DNA of 64,000 bases from Acidobacteriota bacterium. GTDB taxonomy: Bacteria > Acidobacteriota > Polarisedimenticolia > Polarisedimenticolales > Polarisedimenticolaceae. Position 1 is the stretch's first letter. Every line of letters begins with the position of its first letter. Of the stretch, positions 1-8,073 are shown piece after piece. The notes under the pieces were generated by a model that did not search any database, was not told where the DNA came from, and saw only the letters and a program-made list of their open reading frames with translations. Both the position numbers and the translations under genes were made by a program. The stretch lies in the NCBI GenBank assembly GCA_029861955.1, contig JAOTYK010000001.1, forward strand, positions 207,260 through 271,259. Reading direction: 5' to 3'.

Positions 1-2535
1 AGTGATTGTTCCGGCGACCAGGCCGCCGGCGACGGTGAATGGATCGGTGCCACCATCGAGGGAGCCGGCGTGCTTACGGTCATCAACGTTTGGCGCTGGG
101 ACAGCGACCCCGATGCAGGCGGCAGTGTGAACGTTAGTGGGAACTGGGGCGCGCCGGATTGCAGCATGAGTGGTGCGCCGCTCAGTGCCGTCGATACGGG
201 GACCAGCATCGGTCTGCGCACTTATACCCGTTCATCGACGGCGCTATCGCGCGTCGACAGCTGGTCAGGTGGAGATCTTGCGCCGGCCTCGGTTTGTGGT
301 GATGGCGTTGTCGAGGGAGTCGAAGCCTGTGACGACTTCGGAACCCAGACGGGCACCTGTGAGGCCGACTGCACGCTTCCGACCTGCGGCGATAACATCC
401 TCAATACCCTTGCCGGTGAGGCCTGTGAGGTCGACGGCGATTGTCTCGCGAGCGAGGTCTGCGATGGTGGCTGTGCGTGCATCCCTGCACCGGTCTGCGG
501 GAACGGGCTGGTCGACGCCGGCGAAGAGTGCGACGACACGAATACCGTCCCGGGCGACGGCTGCGATGAAAACTGCATCCTCGAAGTCTGCGGCAACGGC
601 GTCGTTCAGATGGGTGAGGAGTGCGACGACGGCAACATGACACCGGGTGACGGCTGTGACGCCTCGTGTGTCATCGAGCCGTTCTCGCCAAAGGACTTCA
701 GCGACTCGTTTGATCGAGCTACGCTCGGCTCCAACTGGATGGCGGACTTCGGTAGTTTCGCGATCATCGGCAACGAATTGGTCGATACGGCGATGTCGTT
801 CTTCACCAACTCCGTACTGCGTTGGGGCAACGGCACGACGACGGACATCGATCAGTACGGCAAACTACAGCTCGTCAACCCTGTCGGAAAGGGTTGGGGC
901 TTCTCCTTCCGGCTCAACGGCACACCGGGGCTGCACTACCAGGTTCATCTGGTTCTCGCCGAAAATGAGTGGCGTTGGGAGACCTACGACCCCGGCTATG
1001 TCAGTCGCAGCGACTCCTGTCTGGGGGATGAGACTGCGAGCAACGGCGACTGGATGGGAGCGACCGTCGAGGGCAGCGGTGCGTCGACTCTCGTTCGTGT
1101 CTGGCGCTGGAACCTGGACCCCGACATGGGTGGACCCGTGGACATCTCCAACAACTGGGGAGCCCCCGACTGCATCATGGCGGCGAATCCGACCGACGCG
1201 GTGGATGGTGGCAACAGTCTCGGCCTGCGAACGTACAACCGAAACTCGACCGCTGACTCGTTCGTCGACAACTGGGCCGGCGGCGACTGTGCCGGCGCAT
1301 GCGGAGCCACGATCGCCGGAGATCCGCGTGTACTCGAGATCTTCAACGGCACCGGCGCCGGCATTTCGGGTTCTTTCATCGATCCGGACGGTCTCGCGTT
1401 TGACTCGGCGGGGAATGTCTTCGCTGCCGCGTGCGGGCTCGGACCCGATTCGGAGGGTGTGTTCATGCGGACGCCGGAGGGCGTGATCACCGAGGTGATC
1501 TCCGATCTCGGCGACAACATGGGCAACCCGCTCAGCTGCCCGGTGGGCATGCTGATGAGCCCCAGCGACACCCTTTCTACCGTCGGGTTCCTTAGCGACA
1601 ACGCTTTCAGTCGCACGTCGGCAGGCGTGATCAACGAGATTATCGATTCGACCGGCGATGGCATGGGCAACGTGCTGGACGGTACGCTGGGGATCGCCAT
1701 CGACTCCAACGGTTCGATCTACGTGACTGGACACTACTCGGACAACGTGTTCCGTGTTGAGACCGGCGGGACGGTGACCGAGATTATCGACAGCACCGGC
1801 GACGGACTCGGTAACGTATTGGACGCTCCGTTCGGCGTTGCGGTCGACTCGGCCGACAACGTCTACGTCACCGGCTTCGGAAGCGACAACATCTTCCAGA
1901 TTGCGCCCGGCGGCGTGATTACGGAGATCCTGGATTCCACCGGCGGCGGTGTCGCCTCTCTGCTTGCACCTCACGCACTCGCGGTGGGTCCCGACGACTC
2001 GCTGTACATCGCCGGCAACTCCAGTGACAACGTTCTCCGTCGCTTCCCGAACGGGACCGTCCGCGTGATCCTCGACAGTTCCGGTGCGGGCCCCGGCCAA
2101 CCGTTGGACAATCCGACGGGCATCGACGTCGCTTCGAACGGCAAGGTCTACGTCGCCGCGTTCAATTCCGAGAACGTCTTCGAGATCACGCCGGGTGGCG
2201 GCGTGACGGAATTGATCGACTCCAACGGCGACGGGATCACCCAGTTCAACGAGGCTTCGGACTTCTGTGTGCTGGTCAATTCGGCGACGTCGACGTTGTA
2301 TGTCGCAAACACCGGTCCGGAGACGGTTTATCGCGTGCTGCTGACCTGCGGCGACGGAGTCGTGGAGCCGGGGCTCGAAACCTGCGACGACGCCGGCGCG
2401 TCGGCCACCTGCGACGACGACTGTACGCTACCGCTTTGCGGCGACGGCAACGTCAATGCCGCGTTCGGAGAGCAGTGCGAAGTCGACGTGGACTGTGGCG
2501 GTGGGATGACGTGTAGCGGGTGTACCTGCTCGTAG
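1..2535 (+). CDS. Secreted Cys-rich DUF4215-like protein with NHL-type beta-propeller (5' truncated by window edge)
   Basis: The frame is open from base 1, so the true start lies upstream. The protein mixes Cys-rich repeats of the DUF4215/Myxococcus Cys-rich type ([16 protein letters not shown] and several relatives near both ends) with two copies of a lectin-like module. The first copy is cut by the window edge; the second (about 680-1310) shares the GDWxGAT, VWRW and NWGAPDC signatures. From about 1320 to 2330 there are about six propeller blades, each with an [12 protein letters not shown] turn and an IYVTG/VYVAA strand, as in NHL or SMP-30 propellers. It ends in a final Cys-rich repeat and TAG. 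Families like this are extracellular or surface proteins; the Cys spacing suggests disulfides. No enzymatic residues are visible. The precise function is unknown. Confidence 0.85.
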   Translation, partial: SDCSGDQAAGDGEWIGATIEGAGVLTVINVWRWDSDPDAGGSVNVSGNWGAPDCSMSGAPLSAVDTGTSIGLRTYTRSSTALSRVDSWSGGDLAPASVCGDGVVEGVEACDDFGTQTGTCEADCTLPTCGDNILNTLAGEACEVDGDCLASEVCDGGCACIPAPVCGNGLVDAGEECDDTNTVPGDGCDENCILEVCGNGVVQMGEECDDGNMTPGDGCDASCVIEPFSPKDFSDSFDRATLGSNWMADFGSFAIIGNELVDTAMSFFTNSVLRWGNGTTTDIDQYGKLQLVNPVGKGWGFSFRLNGTPGLHYQVHLVLAENEWRWETYDPGYVSRSDSCLGDETASNGDWMGATVEGSGASTLVRVWRWNLDPDMGGPVDISNNWGAPDCIMAANPTDAVDGGNSLGLRTYNRNSTADSFVDNWAGGDCAGACGATIAGDPRVLEIFNGTGAGISGSFIDPDGLAFDSAGNVFAAACGLGPDSEGVFMRTPEGVITEVISDLGDNMGNPLSCPVGMLMSPSDTLSTVGFLSDNAFSRTSAGVINEIIDSTGDGMGNVLDGTLGIAIDSNGSIYVTGHYSDNVFRVETGGTVTEIIDSTGDGLGNVLDAPFGVAVDSADNVYVTGFGSDNIFQIAPGGVITEILDSTGGGVASLLAPHALAVGPDDSLYIAGNSSDNVLRRFPNGTVRVILDSSGAGPGQPLDNPTGIDVASNGKVYVAAFNSENVFEITPGGGVTELIDSNGDGITQFNEASDFCVLVNSATSTLYVANTGPETVYRVLLTCGDGVVEPGLETCDDAGASATCDDDCTLPLCGDGNVNAAFGEQCEVDVDCGGGMTCSGCTCS

Positions 2536-2619
2536 TTGCGGACAGGTTCCCGTGAGTTGCTGGAGGCAAACGACGAGTCCGGCAAGTTGTTGTCGGATCG
2601 TGATCGACCGGATCTACTT

Positions 2620-2711
2620 GTCACGGATTCCGGGCCAATATTGTCGGCGCCCGGCGGTTTCTGGTGTCCGCCGCCGAGGACATCATCCTCAACAAACTCG
2701 AATGGTATTGA
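2620..2711 (+). pseudogene. Possible remnant of a nucleotidyltransferase-like (DUF6036-type) gene
   Basis: A short frame ending at TGA 2709-2711 reads RRFLVSAAEDIILNKLEWY. This resembles the AEDxILxKLEWYR segment found in small nucleotidyltransferase-like proteins often linked to toxin-antitoxin or defence loci. Nothing upstream continues the frame convincingly, and it stops 12 bases before the IS3-family element. It looks like a decayed fragment left beside the insertion. The match is from a single motif, so confidence is low. Confidence 0.3.
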
Positions 2712-2737
2712 CCCGCCACCGATGATCGTACCAGTCT

Positions 2738-3574
2738 CTAAGTTACAGCAAGCCCCGTTTCCCGATGAAGGAGCGAAGCGAGTTCAACGGGAAACGGTCG
2801 CGCCGCCTCGGGTGCCGGCGGTCGGTATCCCAGCGAGCTATGCGGCCTGATCGTGTTGTACTCCCGTCGCCAGTTCCCGATGATCACCTGCGCCTCCCGC
2901 AGCGTGTAGAAGATCTCTCCGTTGAGGCATTCGTCGCGTAGTTTGCCGTTGAAAGATTCCACGTAGCCGTTCTCCCAGGGCGATCCCGGTGTGATGAAGA
3001 GCGTGTCGACCTCGACGCGCTCGAGCCAACGACGGATCTTGATCGCTGCGAATTCGGGACCGTTGTCCGAGCGAATGTACTCCGGTGCACCGTGCTCGAC
3101 AAACAGATCCGCCAGCACCTGGAGGACGTCGATCGATCTCATCCGTCTTGCGACGACGATCGCCAGGCATTCTCGCGTGTACTCGTCTACCACCGTCAGC
3201 ATCTTCAGCGGACGGCCGTCGTGGGTCCGGTCGGCGACGAAGTCGTAGGCCCAGACGTGATTGCGATGCTCCGGGCGACGCCTGATGCATGAGCCGTCGT
3301 TGAGCCACAGTCGGCTCCGTTTCGGCTGTTTCTTCGGCACCTTCAGCCCTTCTCGCCGCCACAGCCGCTCGATCCGCTTGTGATTGACCTGCCAGCCGCA
3401 CCAGCGCAGTAGGCCGGTGACGCGACGGTAGCCGTAGCGGCCGTATCGCGTGGCCAGCTCGGTCATGTGAGTCACCAGGCGATCCTCATACGCCGACGGC
3501 TGCTCACGATGCCGCTGAGTCGACCTGGGCTGCCCCAGGACTCGACATGCCCGACGCTCCGACACTTCGAGCAC
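2738..3574 (-). CDS. IS3-family transposase orfB (DDE integrase domain)
   Basis: Catalytic subunit of the transposase. An HTH_21-like segment near the N-terminus (YGYRRV, then VNHKRIERLWRREGL) is followed by an rve integrase core. The DDE residues are visible as D in AYDFV, D in SDNGPEF and E in ENGYVESFNGKLRDE. The annotated GTG at 3574 is only the first possible start. The frame is open further upstream to the orfA frameshift window and reads LLSPTRRRKAVEHV, the usual orfB N-terminus, so the protein is probably made as an OrfAB fusion. No internal stops or indels are seen, so the element may still be active. Confidence 0.92.
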   Translation of the reverse strand: MLEVSERRACRVLGQPRSTQRHREQPSAYEDRLVTHMTELATRYGRYGYRRVTGLLRWCGWQVNHKRIERLWRREGLKVPKKQPKRSRLWLNDGSCIRRRPEHRNHVWAYDFVADRTHDGRPLKMLTVVDEYTRECLAIVVARRMRSIDVLQVLADLFVEHGAPEYIRSDNGPEFAAIKIRRWLERVEVDTLFITPGSPWENGYVESFNGKLRDECLNGEIFYTLREAQVIIGNWRREYNTIRPHSSLGYRPPAPEAARPFPVELASLLHRETGLAVT

Positions 3575-3615
3575 GCTTCGTACGTGCTCGACGGCCTTCC
3601 TGCGACGCGTCGGGC

Positions 3616-3894
3616 TCAGAAGTTTCCCTTCGATACCTCTTTGAGGATCGAATTGTCCAGAGATAGGTCGGCGACCAATTTCTTCAATCGACCGTTCTCT
3701 TGCTCCAACAGCTTTAGGCGCTTCGCTTGATCGACGCGCAGGCCTCCGTACTCCTTGCGCCAGCGATAGTAGGTCTGGCCAGTAATACCGAGCTTCTTGC
3801 AGACCTGAGCTGTTGTCTGGCCCTTGGCCAATTCGACTTCGGCCTCGCGAAGCTTCGGGATGATCTGCTCCGCCGTGTAGCGCTTCCGTGCCAT
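3616..3894 (-). CDS. IS3-family transposase orfA (HTH_Tnp_1)
   Basis: Short DNA-binding protein of about 92 residues. The HTH (KLGITGQTYYRWRKEYGG) is followed by a leucine-rich helix (RLKLLEQENGRLKKLVADLSL) typical of OrfA oligomerisation. ATG at 3894 is preferred over GTG at 3918 because a purine-rich AAAGGGG lies just upstream. The ORF ends SKGNF-TGA, and the -1 frame leads directly into orfB. Confidence 0.9.
   Translation of the reverse strand: MARKRYTAEQIIPKLREAEVELAKGQTTAQVCKKLGITGQTYYRWRKEYGGLRVDQAKRLKLLEQENGRLKKLVADLSLDNSILKEVSKGNF
3622..3628 (-). promoter_or_regulatory. Programmed -1 frameshift heptamer (G GGA AAC)
   Basis: Read on the minus strand, the end of orfA is AAG GGA AAC TTC TGA. 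The heptamer GGGAAAC has the X XXY YYZ form in the zero frame. Slipping back one base gives GGG AAA CTT CTG AGC, which continues into the orfB N-terminus. Phase arithmetic between the orfA and orfB starts also requires -1. IS3-family elements are known to use such sites. Confidence 0.75.
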
Positions 3895-3943
3895 GCCAAT
3901 TCCCCTTTCTCCGTCCACAATAAGCTACAAAGTGTAACCCTCA

Positions 3944-4122
3944 CTGTGGATCGGGCGATTGGGGCTAGGTCAATCCGGCACCGGCGACAGCGAAATTTGC
4001 CATGAGGATGAGAAGCCAGCCAAGACAGGGGATTCGATTCACGATGCTGCTCCGTGCGACAGCGGTGCCTCCGTTGTACGCCGATCCGGGGGGCGGGGCA
4101 AGGGCTGCAGGGATTCCAGCTC
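3944..4122. other. Intergenic, no supported gene
   Basis: Between the IS end and the sensor-domain gene. A minus-strand frame ending near 3965 contains a hydrophobic run (LGWLLILMANFAVAG), but it has no convincing start or neighbour and may be debris. Nothing else is recognised. Confidence 0.4.
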
Positions 4123-5031
4123 TTAGGCTCCCGGTTTGACCAGCATCGATTTTGCCAGGCTTGCGTGCAAATGGCCTATACCCCGGGCGAGGTGCATGAG
4201 CGCCAGCAACATCGACGCGCCTCCCAACCAGAACAGAGGGAAACTCCAGAACGGTAGGTAGTAGTGTTTGTCGAAAACCTGAATGATCGGATAGTCGACA
4301 AATAGCTGTACGAAGGGTGCCACGATGAACGAAAGGGTCAAGCTCAGAGCCACGGTTGCGATCGTGAAGTAGATGATTCCCAGCGGCAGACACAGCAGCA
4401 TATAGAAAATGGTCAACCAGGTTCTCTGGTCCGTAAGCCAGAACTTGAGACGGTCCCACAACCTGCCCTGAGGCATGACCACTTGTGGGCGCCGAGGCAT
4501 CCGTTCCCCCAGCAGTGTCTCGATAATTCGGCACTCGACCAATGCCACTGCCCGAACGGTCGAGATGAAAAACAGGAAGAACACGACGCCGAAGATCAAG
4601 ACCGCAAGCCCGGCGGAAAGCGATAGTCCAGTCACGGCCCAGGTGAAGTAGATAACCCCCAGTGGCAGCGAGAAGAACATGTAGAAGAGTGCGCCGTAAG
4701 AGCGCGGATCGGCGAACACCCCGAAGATGCGTCCGGTCAGACTGCGTGCAGGAGGGGATTCAGGAGGGGCCAGCGCCGCAGCAACCCGGGCCTCGGTCGT
4801 CCGGTAGTTGTCGACGACCTCAGAAGGTTGTCCGAAACGATTGATTAATCGACTGACCAATTCACTTTCGTCTTCGGCGTTACCGCCGTCGGCCGCCAGC
4901 GTCGCACGTTCCCCCGCAAGGAACTCCTGCGCGTCGTAGATTGCGTCCTGTGCCATGGCCGGGTCGCTTCCTGCGAAGGCGGAGGACAGTCGCTCGAAAT
5001 ACTGGCCAACGGTCGAGATTTGTTCAGACAT
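4123..5031 (-). CDS. Four-to-six TM sensor-domain protein downstream of PadR
   Basis: About 302 residues. A soluble N-terminal part includes LVSRLINRFGQPSEVVDNY, as in DUF1700/HAAS-type proteins that accompany PadR regulators. It is followed by two similar membrane blocks, each containing a SLPLGVIYF or CLPLGIIYF motif in the manner of the bacterial sensor domain (PF13796-like). The start at 5031 (MSEQISTV) is chosen over an upstream frame start because its ATG overlaps the padR stop by 8 bases, implying translational coupling. In related operons such proteins sit at the membrane with a PadR repressor in envelope-stress or signal circuits; the ligand is unknown. Confidence 0.75.
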   Translation of the reverse strand: MSEQISTVGQYFERLSSAFAGSDPAMAQDAIYDAQEFLAGERATLAADGGNAEDESELVSRLINRFGQPSEVVDNYRTTEARVAAALAPPESPPARSLTGRIFGVFADPRSYGALFYMFFSLPLGVIYFTWAVTGLSLSAGLAVLIFGVVFFLFFISTVRAVALVECRIIETLLGERMPRRPQVVMPQGRLWDRLKFWLTDQRTWLTIFYMLLCLPLGIIYFTIATVALSLTLSFIVAPFVQLFVDYPIIQVFDKHYYLPFWSFPLFWLGGASMLLALMHLARGIGHLHASLAKSMLVKPGA

Positions 5032-5428
5032 CTTCCCTCTCCTCGTCTTGACTACCGTTGCCAGCGACTCCGGACAGCACGCGCTCGACAAAGTCGCGAG
5101 TGTTTCCCCAGACGTTGATCCAGATTGCGAGCATGTTGTGACCCTCGACCGTCACGGAGTAGTAACGGCGTGGCGGAGCCGAGGTCGATGGTTCCACGTT
5201 GCTCCGAAGAAGGCCGTTGGCTTCCATGGCTCGGAGCACCGGGTACAGCGCCCCCTGCTTCATCGGCAACTGCCCCTCGGCCTGCGCTTCCAGCAACTTG
5301 GCGATCTGGTAGCCATAGAGCGGCTCGGTCGAGGCGTCCATCAGACTAAGAACCACCAGGGAGACCGTTCCCGAGTTCAGCTCTTTCTGGAACTTCCTGA
5401 CAATCGCATTTTCTTCCACGATCACCAC
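5024..5428 (-). CDS. PadR-family transcriptional regulator
   Basis: 134 residues, a normal size for the short PadR class. The winged helix shows the family signature: LYGYQIAKLLE, then QGALYPVLRAMEANGLL, then PPRRYYSVTVEG. A C-terminal helix (MLAIWINVWGNTRDFVERVL) would dimerise. It overlaps the downstream sensor-domain gene by 8 bases. The promoter at 5473-5500 has a palindrome between its boxes, so autorepression is likely. The effector is not evident. Confidence 0.9.
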   Translation of the reverse strand: MVIVEENAIVRKFQKELNSGTVSLVVLSLMDASTEPLYGYQIAKLLEAQAEGQLPMKQGALYPVLRAMEANGLLRSNVEPSTSAPPRRYYSVTVEGHNMLAIWINVWGNTRDFVERVLSGVAGNGSQDEEREDV

Positions 5429-5743
5429 TCCCGGTTAGGGGTGCCCGACAGAGCTACCCAATTTCGAAATGAAGTATACTACTAACTTAGTAATAGTCAA
5501 TAGAAAAACTACTTCTCATTTAGTAGCAATATTTTGGTTGATCTATCGGGGCTTCTCTCGCGCTATTGCCGAAATGAGGCGTGTGGACGGATCTGGGGTG
5601 AATGGCTTGTTCTACCCCGAGACCGGGTGCCGCGTGATTGTGCCTGGATCAACAAGATGATCGCGGGAGCTATGTAAGTTTGGCCTTATTGTAACGCTGG
5701 CAAGTGTCTAGAACCCCCGGGACGATTCGCAGTGGGATTTTGA
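5429..5743. other. Intergenic region between divergent padR and methyltransferase genes
   Basis: 315 bases without a credible gene, visibly AT-richer than the flanks. It contains the padR promoter/operator at 5473-5500 and a second, looser ACTA...TAGT inverted motif at about 5508-5526. A 63-codon plus-strand frame at 5469 has no ribosome site and no recognisable product. Confidence 0.6.
5473..5500 (-). promoter_or_regulatory. padR promoter with internal PadR operator
   Basis: On the minus strand, TTGACT (5495-5500) and TATACT (5473-5478) are separated by 16 bases. The spacer holds a near-perfect palindrome, TACTAA-G-TTAGTA, extended to 5477-5495 with one mismatch pair. PadR proteins bind such AT-rich inverted repeats. 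An operator between -35 and -10 would block RNA polymerase directly, so autoregulation is inferred. Confidence 0.65.
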
Positions 5744-6706
5744 ATGAACATTCGTTGTCCAAGTTGCAGCGATCACTCAACCCTGACTCCAGACCTAGTC
5801 GTATGTCGCCAGTGCGGAAGACAATTTCGGGACGCTTCAGGCATGTTTGATTTTGTCGATTCCGCTGATCGAGCTGAAGAAAAAGGTTTCTACGATCAAG
5901 CTTATGTAGGACGACGACAGGAGAGCTGCGCAAAACAGACAGTCGAGAGCGTGTTGCCAATTTGGGATCTGCCGGACCGCCCGGAAAATAGAATTGTGCT
6001 TGAACAACTCGGCGATTTGTCCGGTAAGAAAGTACTGTTGCTCGGCAATGGTGAGTCGCTAAAGGAGTTGCTGTTTCTGACGATGGATCCAGCGCACCTC
6101 GTTTATTCGGATCTTTCTACTCATGCATTGATGAATATATGTGATCGCTTCGAATTGGATCAGTTTCAGAATCAGCTCACCTTCGCCGCGATCGACGCTC
6201 ACGACATACCCTTCTCAAGCAACACATTTGACGTGATCTACGGGTTCGCAATGGTTCATCATCTACCGGATCTGGACCGATTCCTGGTTTCAGTCAATCG
6301 AGCCCTCAAACCAGGTGGTTACACCGTGTTTATGGACGATGCCTATGCGCCGATCTGGCACTACTCGAAACAGACTTGGTTGAAGCCACTTATGAAATTG
6401 AGCCATAAGAAGACCGGGATTTCCCCCGAAGACTACCGATTTTCAATGTCGGGTGGCTTTAGGGAAGTCGACTTGGGAAAAAAAATACGGCGAGCCGGGG
6501 GCGAGCCCTGGTTCGTTCGCGCGGCATTCTTTAACTACCTGTTTTATCGAGGCGCCGAAAAGTTGTTGCCGCAGCGGTTGAACAGAATGCTCAGAAAAGA
6601 GACGATCTCGAAAGCGGTACGTGTCTTGGATAGGTGGTTATGCAAACTACCTCTGCTAAGAAGAAACCAGATTCGTCTGATTTGGGGATTCACGAAGCGT
6701 CCCTAA
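5744..6706 (+). CDS. Class I SAM methyltransferase with N-terminal zinc ribbon
   Basis: 320 residues. The N-terminus carries two CxxC pairs (CPSC, CRQC) like the Trm112-like ribbon on some SAM methyltransferases. The methyltransferase core has a motif-I-like VLLLGNGESLKEL (variant glycine loop), an acidic strand end (VYSDLS), AIDAHDIPF and a GFAMVHHLPDLDRFL segment typical of the Methyltransf_11 family. The C-terminal part is basic and may contact a membrane or polyprenyl substrate. Codon use is clearly AT-richer than its neighbours (many AAA, ATT, TTT codons), suggesting recent transfer. The substrate is unknown. It overlaps the convergent DUF1223 gene by 4 bases. Confidence 0.8.
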   Translation: MNIRCPSCSDHSTLTPDLVVCRQCGRQFRDASGMFDFVDSADRAEEKGFYDQAYVGRRQESCAKQTVESVLPIWDLPDRPENRIVLEQLGDLSGKKVLLLGNGESLKELLFLTMDPAHLVYSDLSTHALMNICDRFELDQFQNQLTFAAIDAHDIPFSSNTFDVIYGFAMVHHLPDLDRFLVSVNRALKPGGYTVFMDDAYAPIWHYSKQTWLKPLMKLSHKKTGISPEDYRFSMSGGFREVDLGKKIRRAGGEPWFVRAAFFNYLFYRGAEKLLPQRLNRMLRKETISKAVRVLDRWLCKLPLLRRNQIRLIWGFTKRP

Positions 6707-7443
6707 CGCTGAATCGCCCCGGCAATCGCCATATCTCTACGAGACTGCAAGAACACCACCACCCGCATGTTCTCCCGATCCCAATCTGACTGCATCTCGA
6801 TCGTGTGCACCACCGTCGCCATCCCATCCTCACTCCGCACCAACCCGATCCGCTGAATCCTCCGCGCCACGCCGTCGTTCATCAACACCCGCCCGGCATT
6901 CTCACCCCGCGAGACTTCGACCTCGATCCCATCCTCGATAAGCGCCAACATCACGTCGTAACGCACGTTGTGCTTGGTCTTCGGCAGATAAGAGATCTCG
7001 ACCGTCAGCTCCAACCCATCAAGGGTTAGATCCAACTTCGCACGCGGACGCTTCGCCGCCTCGCGAATGGCCTGGATCGCTTGCACGCGGTCATGCCCGA
7101 CGAACGCGACTTTCCCATCCACGATCATCTGTGGCGTGTAGGCGTTGAACCGGCTGGCCGCACGCCCATAGGCACGCTGACGCTCGCTAAAACGGGAGTC
7201 GGAAAACGGATCGACCCAGCCCAGGCTGTTCCAGTAGTCGACATGTTCGCTGATGCCGATGACGTCGATGTCGTCCAACAGATCACCGGCGACCAGCTGA
7301 CTCAACAGCTTGTCCGCCGGCGGGCAACTGGAGCAACCCTGACTGGTGAACAGCTCCACCACGACGACGGGTCGATCGGCCGACTCCCCAAACGCAGAAG
7401 AGACCACCAGAACCAACAGCCACAAAACAGATCGACCGTTCAC
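6703..7443 (-). CDS. DUF1223 family thioredoxin-like secreted protein
   Basis: 246 residues with a signal peptide (LWLLVLVVSSAFG). The family hallmark VVVELFTSQGCSSCPPADKLL contains a CxxC in a thioredoxin-like position. SEHVDYWNSLGWVDPF and YTPQMIVDG follow, as is standard for DUF1223. The redox role is predicted from the fold only. The start is GTG at 7443. It lies 70 bases downstream of the cyclophilin gene on the same strand, and both are extracytoplasmic folding or redox candidates. Confidence 0.88.
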   Translation of the reverse strand: MNGRSVLWLLVLVVSSAFGESADRPVVVVELFTSQGCSSCPPADKLLSQLVAGDLLDDIDVIGISEHVDYWNSLGWVDPFSDSRFSERQRAYGRAASRFNAYTPQMIVDGKVAFVGHDRVQAIQAIREAAKRPRAKLDLTLDGLELTVEISYLPKTKHNVRYDVMLALIEDGIEVEVSRGENAGRVLMNDGVARRIQRIGLVRSEDGMATVVHTIEMQSDWDRENMRVVVFLQSRRDMAIAGAIQR

Positions 7444-7513
7444 CAGGACTCCAGACGCACCAGGGCGCTCGTAGTCGTGAACGACTCTTAATCCCGATCT
7501 ATTCCGGAACCGA

Positions 7514-8062
7514 TCAGCTACGAATCTTGATCGACTCGATCTTGATGTCCGGCGACGGCTTGTCGCCGTGACCGGTGGGGCTCTTGGCGATCTTCATGAC
7601 CACATCCATCCCGTCGCTGATCTCACCGAACACGGTGTGCTTGCCGTCGAGCCACGGTGTGGCCACCTCGGTCAGGAAGAACTGGGAGCCGTTGGTGCCG
7701 GGTCCCGCGTTGGCCATCGAGAGGATGCCGGGTTTGTCGTGCTTGAGATCGGGAACAATCTCGTCGGCGAAGTTGTAGCCCGGGCCGCCGGTTCCGTTTC
7801 CGAGCGGGTCGCCGCCCTGGATCATGAACTCGGAGATGACGCGGTGGAAGATCGTGCCGTCGTAGAGCGGCTTCTTCACCTTCTCGCCGTTGGGCGCGGT
7901 CCACTCGACGTCGCCGCGGGCCAGGCCGACGAAGTTGCCGACGGTCTGGGGGCACTGGCTGGCAAACAGCTTGGCCGTAAATTTTCCGTGGGTGGTGGTG
8001 AAGTCGGCGAAGACTTCTTTTTTGTCGTCAAACGTCGGGATATCAGCGGGTAACGGACTCAC
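7514..8062 (-). CDS. Cyclophilin-type peptidyl-prolyl cis-trans isomerase
   Basis: 182 residues. Cis-trans isomerisation of X-Pro bonds. The catalytic signature is intact: [16 protein letters not shown] (Arg and Gln), SQFF, and the W-containing [11 protein letters not shown]. No signal peptide is seen, so it is probably cytoplasmic. The start is GTG at 8062 with GGAG upstream. The gene follows the BlaR1-like gene by about 11 bases and may be cotranscribed with it. Confidence 0.93.
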   Translation of the reverse strand: MSPLPADIPTFDDKKEVFADFTTTHGKFTAKLFASQCPQTVGNFVGLARGDVEWTAPNGEKVKKPLYDGTIFHRVISEFMIQGGDPLGNGTGGPGYNFADEIVPDLKHDKPGILSMANAGPGTNGSQFFLTEVATPWLDGKHTVFGEISDGMDVVMKIAKSPTGHGDKPSPDIKIESIKIRS

Positions 8063-8073
8063 CTCAGACTCCT

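Larger units (their letters stand above)
2723..3943 (-). mobile_element. IS3-family insertion sequence, 1221 bp, apparently complete
   Basis: The element holds orfA and orfB in overlapping frames on the minus strand. Its ends are proposed from an imperfect terminal inverted repeat. Reading inward, the 2723 end begins TGATCGTACCAGTCTCTAAG and the 3943 end (reverse complement) begins TGAGGGTTACACTTTGTAGC. They agree at about half of the first 26 positions, including the TG terminus and a CA-T-T-TA-TTA core. No direct target duplication is visible (CCGA on the left, CTGT on the right), so either the duplication has decayed or the boundary is off by a few bases. The length is normal for IS3-family elements. 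Confidence 0.85.

Noticed and set aside
865..2100. 411-codon minus-strand frame opposite the propeller gene
   Set aside because: Shadow of the GC-rich codon phase of the real plus-strand gene; no ribosome site or recognisable domain.
2719..2722. Target site duplication of the IS element
   Set aside because: CCGA on the left and CTGT on the right do not match at any small shift tried.
5469..5660. 63-codon plus-strand ORF in the padR intergenic region
   Set aside because: No ribosome site, no recognisable product, and it covers the padR promoter.
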